Shown here one piece after another: positions 6,415 to 12,256 of a stretch of 12,256 nucleotides of DNA. Numbering within the stretch: position 1 is the stretch's first letter; every line of letters starts with the position of its first letter. The notes below the pieces were generated by a model. That model was not told the origin of the DNA. It did not search any database and saw only the letters and a list, made by a program, of their open reading frames with translations. A program made the translations under genes and the position numbers. The stretch is from an uncultured bacterium (lineage in GTDB: Bacteria; Patescibacteriota; Minisyncoccia; Phycocordibacterales; GWA1-40-21), in assembly GCA_903868205.1 (NCBI GenBank), contig CAIPUJ010000013.1, forward strand, positions 1 through 12,256. The letters are read 5' to 3'.

Positions 6415-6442
6415 TTGACACCATCCTGGGGGGGCTTATAAT
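6415..6442 (+). promoter_or_regulatory. Consensus promoter of the surface-protein gene with poly-G spacer
   Basis: A perfect TTGACA (6415-6420) and a perfect TATAAT (6437-6442) are 16 bases apart. The spacer contains seven consecutive G (6428-6434), striking in such AT-rich sequence. Start of transcription is expected near 6449, giving a leader of about 30 AT-rich bases without a Shine-Dalgarno before the ATG at 6479. Gain of one G would give the optimal 17-base spacing; loss of one would weaken the promoter. Confidence 0.85.
6428..6434 (+). repeat. G7 homopolymer in the promoter spacer
   Basis: Seven G residues lie between the -35 and -10 boxes. Mononucleotide G tracts at this position control phase-variable promoters in other bacteria, for example Neisseria porA and opc. 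Here the tract is short, so switching would be slower if it occurs at all. Confidence 0.7.
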
Positions 6443-6456
6443 AAAGCTATTATAAG
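6435..6456. promoter_or_regulatory. Inverted repeat over the -10 box and start site (possible operator)
   Basis: CTTATAATA (6435-6443) and TATTATAAG (6448-6456) are perfect 9-base inverted arms around AAGC. The left arm contains the -10 box and the right arm covers the predicted start site. A dimeric repressor bound here would block transcription. The simple AT-rich composition means it could also have arisen by chance. Confidence 0.5.
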
Positions 6457-6478
6457 TTTATTAAAATCTTTTTAAAAA

Positions 6479-9400
6479 ATGATAAAGAAAAATAAGTTGG
6501 TAGGTGGTATCTTAGGTGCACTGATGCTCCTATCTTTAATCCTTGGTATATCTGCTAGTGCGCAGTCAATGTCTACTGCAGATTTAGTTAATCTATTAAT
6601 TAGCCTTGGTATTATATCTCCAGACAAAGCTGCGGCTGCAAGGGTAGCGGTTACTACTTCAACTCCTACTCTTCCTTCTACTTCCGTTATTGTTTCACCT
6701 AGTATTCAAAGAGATACTACAAGAGATATTGCTACCACCACATTATTACCGACCACTAGTAAATTAAAAATATTAACTCCACCACTCCCAAATATTTCAA
6801 CCTTCGCTAAACGTATATCGAAAGCAAAGATAACACCAGTAAATAGATTGGCAATCCCTTCAATAAGTAATCTCAATGTTGGAAGCGAAGGTCCAGAAGT
6901 TTTGGCCTTACAAAAATTTTTAAAGGTTCCAGGGGCAAATAGCTATTTTGGTCCAGCTACAAAAGCATCTGTTGTAAAGTACCAGTCTTCAAAAGGCATC
7001 ACTTCAGAGGTTGGTTTTGTTGGTCCCCAGACAATATCCGTATTACAAACTGAACCAGAATTTTTAGCTGCCGCAGCACCACTAGTAGCTTCTAAGTCGA
7101 TGTCTTCTTTTTCTGAACCAGTTTATTCTTTAGCAGCAGGAGAGGTTTCTTCATCTACTGATGGCACTTACGACATGTCATCAGATTATATTCAACTAGG
7201 AACCTTTGGACTAAAAGGTAACCCAGTAGATGGTTTAGAATTTATTAATACTAAACCTTATCCATACTTATGGGTTTCAAATGCCACTATAGGAATGGTT
7301 TCTAAAATAGACGTAACCCAAGACAAGGAAGTTGCCAGATATTATGTTGGTGGAAATCCTTCAAGAACTGCAGTTGATACAAATGGCGATATGATAGTTG
7401 GGCAAAGAGACGGAGGGATAGTGAAAATTGCCGGTAGTCTTGATCACTGTGTAGAAAGAAATGGTATTGCTGGAATTCAGACATCGCTAGGTAGCACTGC
7501 ATATTCTAGTAAAGTTGAATCTAACGGTCTTTCTAATGACGAATGTATTTTATGGAGAAACGCTGAACCAGTTGGTACTAGAGGTGTTATTTTTGATACA
7601 GAAGGTAACGTTTGGGCTGGAGAATATGGCGGTACTAGTTCATGGATTAAAATAAATAGTGATACAGGAGAAAAATTGGATAAGATTCCTGTTGGATTTA
7701 ACAATTATGGAACCATCTTAGACAAAGATGGAACTTTTTGGTCTACTAATTACGGTGGCACGTTCCTCCACTTTAACCCAAAGACTAAAACCTTCAAAAC
7801 ATTTCCAGCAAGTGCTTATGGTATAACCTTCAATGAAGATTACACAAAAATCTATGGCGGTACCGGTGGGGTCATTAACGAGTATTCATTGGATTCAAAC
7901 AGGAATATTATTGCTGGGTCTGGTAAATCAATACCTAATACTTTAGCATATGCTTCAGGAAGAGATAAGTATGGAAATATGTGGTTTAGTTATCCATATG
8001 ATGGTAATAATAATAATGTTACCAAACTTAGTCCAACAGGAGCATCTGCCACAACAATTAATGTTGGTTTTCGAACTCACGGTATTGTAGGTGATGCTTT
8101 TGGATATGTTTGGGCTTTTGGGTTTGGTGGTTATGATTTCGATGGTTCAAGGATAGCAAAAATAGATCCAGTGACTAACACTGTTGTCAAAACACTTACG
8201 GGTTTTACTGGTCTTTATACTTATAGTGATGCGACAGGTTATCTTTTGTCTCAAATTACAAATAAAAATTACGGAACAACCACCCTAAAGATTACAAACA
8301 CACACGGAAATACAGTGCCTTGGGGGACAGTTACCTTCACGAAAGAAAATATTACAGATGGAAGCATTGTAATAAAAAATTCTGCCACTGGAGAAATAAT
8401 TTCAAATGGTTCTATAATAAATACTGCTTCATCAGAACTTTCATTTGATGTAATTATTACCAAAAATACTTCTGATACATCTCCAGTATTGAAAAATCTT
8501 AAAGTGGTAGCTCCTGCTTGTACAGCTTTTACTTATTCTGATTGGGGCGCTTGTGTTAACGAAAAACAAACAAGAACGGTTCTAACATCGACCCCTACAA
8601 GCTGTGTTGGAGGGGTGTTACCAGAAGTTACTCGGATTTGTGCTAGACCTCTATCTCTTAAATCTATTTCTTATTCCCCAAATCCAGCAAGAACAGATGC
8701 AAATGTAATTTTGAATGTTGAAGTTGAAAATCCTGCTACTAGTGGATCAGTAATTTGTAATATTTCAGATTACGCTACCTCAACAGTATTTATTGCTGGT
8801 GGAGAATCAAAACAAATTAATTTAGGTAAGCCAAGTTTCTCTGGAAGTTATGGATATACTTTAACTTGCAATGATAATATTTCTACAATCACTCATGACG
8901 ATCTAATAGAAGTTATAGATGGTACAGATGTGTATCCTACAGGCATTGTTTTGAATAAAAATAGATTTGCTCAGAACGAAGCAGTTTCCGGAAAAGTTAC
9001 TGTAGAAAATTTTGGTCCTGAGAATTTGTCTGGGGTAAATGTTAAATTATATTTAGGAGATACTTTAATAAAAGAAGGTTCATTGAATATTGTTTCAAAA
9101 ACTTCTTCGAATTTAGATTTTAGTTTTATTACACCTGCAACAGATAGGGTATATTTATTAAAAGCCATTGTAGATTCTGCTAATACAATCTCAGAAGTTT
9201 GGGAAGATAATAATACTATTACAAAATACATATCAGTGGGTGATGTGAGATTGTCTGATGGTGGAATAGATATGACCTTTGCTATTAATCCAGCACAAAT
9301 CTCTCCAGAGAGTAGAAATACTTATGGTAATATTACAGCTAAATATCAAGGGTTTGATTTACCTGTTGGAGGAGCTTTAATAGTGGCTACAATAAGAGAA

Positions 9401-12256
9401 TTCCCAGATGTAGATTATATATTCCATACATTCAGTAACGGAACAGCAAACATAATAATTCCAAACCCGGCAATAGGTAAAGAAGGTGTTTATAATGTAG
9501 ATATAATGTTGACCGACACAACATTTGTTGCGACATCCTCGGCACAATTTGGTGTTGTTCAAACAGCTCCTACTATTTGTAGAACTGGTTGTGGTGGTAG
9601 CGGAGGTAGTGGAAGTTATGGTGGTGGTAGTAGTTCTAGTGGTGGAAGTGGAGGTTTCTGGGGAGGTATAGGAAATAAGCCTGATGTTCCTGAATGGGTG
9701 GTAGATTTGATATCAAGTATTCAAACTTCTGGAAACCCAAGACAAAATTCTTCAACTCAGGTTTCTGTTACCGCAAATAACGTCGGTACAGAAAGTGTCG
9801 GATCGTTTAATCTTTCTGTGAGCGGTGGCGCCTCTATGAGCTGGACTATACCGTCTCTTGGTGCTGGCGAAAGTGTGACGAAAACGTTTTCTATCGACTT
9901 AGCCACTTCTGGTATTACATTAGAGTCTTTTGCCGATTCAGGAAATGCTATAGATGAGAAGGATAATCTTGGAAACAAATATGAAAATAATAACAAGAGT
10001 AGAGTTACTATTGTTCCAATTCTTAATGTAACAGATGTTAGTGCATATTCTTTATCTACCACAGATCAAAATGATTTGATTGTTGGTAAACCTACAAATA
10101 TTTACGGTATTATAAAAAATATTGGGAATATTAATGTTTCTACTCCTTTCAATTACTCTATGAAAATAAAGAATGCAGAAGGAATTGAGACAGTTCTCGG
10201 TTCCGGTGTTGCACCATCACTAGCTGTCGGCGGTCAGATCCCCGTTAATACAAAAAATAGTTATGTTTTTGAAAAACCAGGACAGTATATTTTGACATTG
10301 AGTCATGATCTCGGAGATAATGTAATAGCGAACAACACAAAAGAAGTTGTATTGAAAGTTTGGTCTGCTGACTACACAACTTATTCTGGTTATGACCAGA
10401 ATAAAGATGATTTTCGCATAACAAAAGATGGTATTGATGTTAATTCCATTACTAATCCTGTATATACTGGAGATAGAATCAAAATTTTTAACAAGATTCG
10501 TAGAAGTACTAGTGGATATGTAAATATGAATATTCCAATCAAGCTTGATATTCTTACAGGCGGTTTGATTTTAAATTCTCAAAAAGTTTTGTTGAATTAC
10601 CCATCAGGAACCACAGAAGCGGATGTCTCATTTGATTATATTGTAAATGCTAGTACAACCCATATCATGAAGATAACAGCAAACTCAGATTATTTGGATT
10701 ATGAAAAAGACCTTGGAGATGACAATATTTCTACAAAAGCTGGTTTGGTTGTCTTAGATATTTCAAAGAAAATTATTCCTTGTACTTCACTTACTTATTC
10801 CGCTTGGGGAACATGTGGTGATGACAGTAAGCAAACAAGAACCATAACCTCGTCTATTCCTACTAGTTGTGTTGGCGGTATAGCTGCTGTACTTAGTCAA
10901 AGTTGTATTCCAACATGTTCATCATTTAATTATTCTTACTGGAGTCCTTGTATCGCTGGAGATCAAACAAGAGCTGTCACAGCATCTTTCCCAGCAGGTT
11001 GTACTGGTGGAAAACCTGAAATTTCAATGAGTTGTCTTACCCCAGCTATTGTTGCTGCTTGTAAGGATTCAGATAATGGAGACATTTATACAAAAGGTAC
11101 AGTTTCATATCCTCCCGGAGTAAGTGTTTCTGACTGGTGTTCTGGTGATTCAGTTGTAGAAGAAATTTGTAAAGATGGTAAAGATTTTGGTCTTACTACA
11201 CCTTGTCCAAACGGTTGTTTAAATGGTGCGTGTATAAAACCTGTTGCACCAAAATCTTGCACCTCCCACACATATTCAAATTGGAATTTGTGTAATGTAA
11301 GTAACAAAACCCAAACAAGAACATTGGTAGCATCACTTCCTATAGGATGTGTAGGAGGAGTAGCACCAGTGCTTAGTCAGAGCTGTATTGTTCCAGTAAC
11401 ACCAGCTACTTGCACCTCTCACACCTACTCAGCATGGGGTACTTGTACAAACAGTCTTCAAACAAGAACAGTAACGGCTTCATTACCAGCAGGCTGTACT
11501 AATGGTGTGGCTAAAGTACTTAGTCAAAGCTGTGTGGCTACAAAGACAACTGTTGTTCCAACAGTAGCGCCAACCTTCAAATTCATATACGACGGTAACG
11601 GAAAAACAGGAGGAAATGTTCCTATAGATACAACAGCGTACAAAATTAATTCAATGGTAACAGTCAAAACAAATACAGGCGCCCTAACAAAAACAGGTTA
11701 TACATTTGGTGGTTGGACATGGAATGCAGGAGATAATTCATCTGAAGAAGCAATTTCTACTTTTGTGGCAATGGGTGACCAGTATGTATTCACATTATAT
11801 GCAAAATGGGTACCAGCTGTTTGTACCTCTTTCACTTACTCAGCATGGGGTACTTGTACAAACAGTCTTCAAACAAGAACGGTTAGTACTTCGTTACCAG
11901 CAAGTTGTACAGGAGGTACTCCAATACTTTCACAAAGTTGTGTTATGCCAGTAGCCAAAGCTCCAGCAACCTGCACATCCTTCACCTACTCCGCTTACGG
12001 AACATGTAGTGCAGAAGGTAAACAAACAAGAACAGTAGTAACATCACTCCCCGCAAGCTGTGTAGGAGGTGCTCCAGTACTTACACAAAACTGTGTACCT
12101 ACTTGTACTTCATACGAATACTCTGATTGGGGAACTTGTGTTAGTAAGAAACAAACAAGAACAGTAAAAACTTCAATTCCTGCAAACTGTACAGGAGGAG
12201 CAGCTAAGGTATTAAGTCAATCTTGTGATGCTGTATCTGTATCCTGGAATCCAACA
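6479..12256 (+). CDS. Giant modular secreted surface protein (3' end outside window)
   Basis: One open frame of 1926 codons with no stop, running off the window. Residues 1-28 are a Sec signal peptide (basic start, hydrophobic core, ASA cleavage site). Then: a short helix (about 32-56, ADLVNLLISLGIISPDKAAAA); a Thr/Ser/Pro-rich linker; a peptidoglycan-binding domain (132-190, GSEGPEVLALQKFL and YFGPATKASVVKYQ); a beta-propeller of NHL/Vgb type (about 260-590) with repeated DTNGDMIVG- and DTEGNVWAG-like blades; Ig-like domains including three CARDB-like ones (about 817-921, 1070-1181, 1185-1295); a Gly/Ser linker (1037-1066); eight TSP1-like four-cysteine modules (681-721, then seven within 1435-1916); a cysteine-rich module (1528-1585); and an InlB-type B repeat (about 1700-1777). 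It is probably held on the cell wall by the N-terminal domain and projects binding modules outward, acting in adhesion or cell-cell contact. The ligand is unknown. The ATG at 6479 is chosen because it begins the signal peptide; it has no Shine-Dalgarno. Confidence 0.92.
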   Translation, partial: MIKKNKLVGGILGALMLLSLILGISASAQSMSTADLVNLLISLGIISPDKAAAARVAVTTSTPTLPSTSVIVSPSIQRDTTRDIATTTLLPTTSKLKILTPPLPNISTFAKRISKAKITPVNRLAIPSISNLNVGSEGPEVLALQKFLKVPGANSYFGPATKASVVKYQSSKGITSEVGFVGPQTISVLQTEPEFLAAAAPLVASKSMSSFSEPVYSLAAGEVSSSTDGTYDMSSDYIQLGTFGLKGNPVDGLEFINTKPYPYLWVSNATIGMVSKIDVTQDKEVARYYVGGNPSRTAVDTNGDMIVGQRDGGIVKIAGSLDHCVERNGIAGIQTSLGSTAYSSKVESNGLSNDECILWRNAEPVGTRGVIFDTEGNVWAGEYGGTSSWIKINSDTGEKLDKIPVGFNNYGTILDKDGTFWSTNYGGTFLHFNPKTKTFKTFPASAYGITFNEDYTKIYGGTGGVINEYSLDSNRNIIAGSGKSIPNTLAYASGRDKYGNMWFSYPYDGNNNNVTKLSPTGASATTINVGFRTHGIVGDAFGYVWAFGFGGYDFDGSRIAKIDPVTNTVVKTLTGFTGLYTYSDATGYLLSQITNKNYGTTTLKITNTHGNTVPWGTVTFTKENITDGSIVIKNSATGEIISNGSIINTASSELSFDVIITKNTSDTSPVLKNLKVVAPACTAFTYSDWGACVNEKQTRTVLTSTPTSCVGGVLPEVTRICARPLSLKSISYSPNPARTDANVILNVEVENPATSGSVICNISDYATSTVFIAGGESKQINLGKPSFSGSYGYTLTCNDNISTITHDDLIEVIDGTDVYPTGIVLNKNRFAQNEAVSGKVTVENFGPENLSGVNVKLYLGDTLIKEGSLNIVSKTSSNLDFSFITPATDRVYLLKAIVDSANTISEVWEDNNTITKYISVGDVRLSDGGIDMTFAINPAQISPESRNTYGNITAKYQGFDLPVGGALIVATIREFPDVDYIFHTFSNGTANIIIPNPAIGKEGVYNVDIMLTDTTFVATSSAQFGVVQTAPTICRTGCGGSGGSGSYGGGSSSSGGSGGFWGGIGNKPDVPEWVVDLISSIQTSGNPRQNSSTQVSVTANNVGTESVGSFNLSVSGGASMSWTIPSLGAGESVTKTFSIDLATSGITLESFADSGNAIDEKDNLGNKYENNNKSRVTIVPILNVTDVSAYSLSTTDQNDLIVGKPTNIYGIIKNIGNINVSTPFNYSMKIKNAEGIETVLGSGVAPSLAVGGQIPVNTKNSYVFEKPGQYILTLSHDLGDNVIANNTKEVVLKVWSADYTTYSGYDQNKDDFRITKDGIDVNSITNPVYTGDRIKIFNKIRRSTSGYVNMNIPIKLDILTGGLILNSQKVLLNYPSGTTEADVSFDYIVNASTTHIMKITANSDYLDYEKDLGDDNISTKAGLVVLDISKKIIPCTSLTYSAWGTCGDDSKQTRTITSSIPTSCVGGIAAVLSQSCIPTCSSFNYSYWSPCIAGDQTRAVTASFPAGCTGGKPEISMSCLTPAIVAACKDSDNGDIYTKGTVSYPPGVSVSDWCSGDSVVEEICKDGKDFGLTTPCPNGCLNGACIKPVAPKSCTSHTYSNWNLCNVSNKTQTRTLVASLPIGCVGGVAPVLSQSCIVPVTPATCTSHTYSAWGTCTNSLQTRTVTASLPAGCTNGVAKVLSQSCVATKTTVVPTVAPTFKFIYDGNGKTGGNVPIDTTAYKINSMVTVKTNTGALTKTGYTFGGWTWNAGDNSSEEAISTFVAMGDQYVFTLYAKWVPAVCTSFTYSAWGTCTNSLQTRTVSTSLPASCTGGTPILSQSCVMPVAKAPATCTSFTYSAYGTCSAEGKQTRTVVTSLPASCVGGAPVLTQNCVPTCTSYEYSDWGTCVSKKQTRTVKTSIPANCTGGAAKVLSQSCDAVSVSWNPT
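8519..8641 (+). repeat. First TSP1-like four-cysteine module (isolated copy)
   Basis: Residues 681-721 of the surface protein, with cysteines at 681, 692, 709 and 721 (spacing 10, 16 and 11 residues). It shows the YSDWGAC and KQTRTV signatures shared with the C-terminal array but lies about 710 residues upstream of it, between the propeller and the Ig/CARDB region. Confidence 0.8.
11426..11469 (+). repeat. 44-bp exact direct repeat, copy 1
   Basis: This stretch in module 5 of the surface protein (coding YSAWGTCTNSLQTRT) is identical at the DNA level to 11837-11880 in module 6. The copies are 411 bp (137 codons) apart and bracket the InlB-type repeat. Confidence 0.9.
11837..11880 (+). repeat. 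44-bp exact direct repeat, copy 2
   Basis: Identical to 11426-11469. Other modules in the array differ at many synonymous positions, so this pair reflects a recent duplication or gene conversion. Recombination between the copies would delete 137 codons in frame. Confidence 0.9.

Larger units (their letters stand above)
10781..12226 (+). repeat. Array of seven TSP1-like four-cysteine modules
   Basis: Residues 1435-1916 of the surface protein. Modules run 1435-1476, 1480-1519, 1594-1636, 1645-1685, 1782-1821, 1832-1872 and 1876-1916. Consensus: C-T-S-x-x-Y-S-x-W-G-x-C, a short charged stretch, QTRTV, S-x-P-x-x-C-x-G-G, then L-S-Q-S-C. The four cysteines fit two disulfides per module, and the Trp plus Arg pattern recalls the thrombospondin type 1 fold. 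The array is interrupted by a cysteine-rich module (1528-1585) and by an InlB-type repeat (about 1700-1777). More modules may follow beyond the window. Confidence 0.85.

Noticed and set aside
9757..10062. Antisense open frame of 101 codons opposite a CARDB-like domain
   Set aside because: It has no promoter or ribosome site and no recognisable sequence; it mirrors the coding strand's codon bias. The same holds for the other antisense frames in the window.
11706..11954. A +1-frame open stretch of 82 codons inside the surface-protein gene
   Set aside because: It lies entirely within a long, domain-bearing frame and encodes no recognisable protein; it is a by-product of the repetitive sequence.
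10781..12226. CRISPR-like array
   Set aside because: The repeats are coding, unevenly spaced, diverged at the DNA level and in one frame; they are protein modules.

Overview
The window looks like part of a chromosome from a Candidate Phyla Radiation bacterium (Patescibacteria, most likely a Parcubacteria-type lineage). The evidence is an AT-rich base composition, short compact genes separated by hairpin terminators, few ribosome binding sites, a sigma-region-4/HARE-HTH regulator, and a very large secreted protein built from peptidoglycan-binding, beta-propeller, CARDB-like and cysteine-rich modules. All genes read through in the standard code with glycine encoded by GGN and no in-frame TGA. 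This argues against the TGA-recoding lineages (Gracilibacteria, Absconditabacteria). The taxon is an inference from style and architecture, not from a marker tree.

Layout. Positions 1-67 hold a perfect 28-bp palindrome and a terminator hairpin. A YqeY-family gene (97-546, minus) and an rmuC gene (594-1652, plus) diverge from a 47-bp gap. rmuC converges on a small 90-residue gene of unknown function (1711-1983, minus) across a shared hairpin. That small gene has a much higher GC content than its neighbours, a near-consensus promoter and a clear Shine-Dalgarno site. It diverges from leuS (2116-5133, plus), whose product carries a complete Nudix hydrolase domain inserted in the CP1 editing region and a second insert before the VNWCP segment. 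A hairpin separates leuS from a regulator gene (5283-6314, plus), which ends in a canonical rho-independent terminator.

From 6415 to the end lies one transcription unit. A perfect TTGACA/TATAAT promoter has a seven-G run in its spacer and an inverted repeat over its -10 and start region. It drives an open reading frame of at least 1926 codons that runs off the window. The protein has a signal peptide, a peptidoglycan-binding domain, a beta-propeller, several Ig/CARDB-like domains, a Gly/Ser linker, eight thrombospondin-1-like four-cysteine modules, one cysteine-rich module and one InlB-type B repeat. It is best read as a cell-surface adhesin or envelope protein.

The genes do not form one pathway. 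The left half is housekeeping (tRNA charging, DNA maintenance, transcription) arranged as single-gene units with their own promoters and terminators. The right half is an accessory surface locus with sequence signs of possible expression switching. The strongest candidates for something undescribed are the Nudix-in-LeuRS architecture and the poly-G promoter of the giant surface protein.
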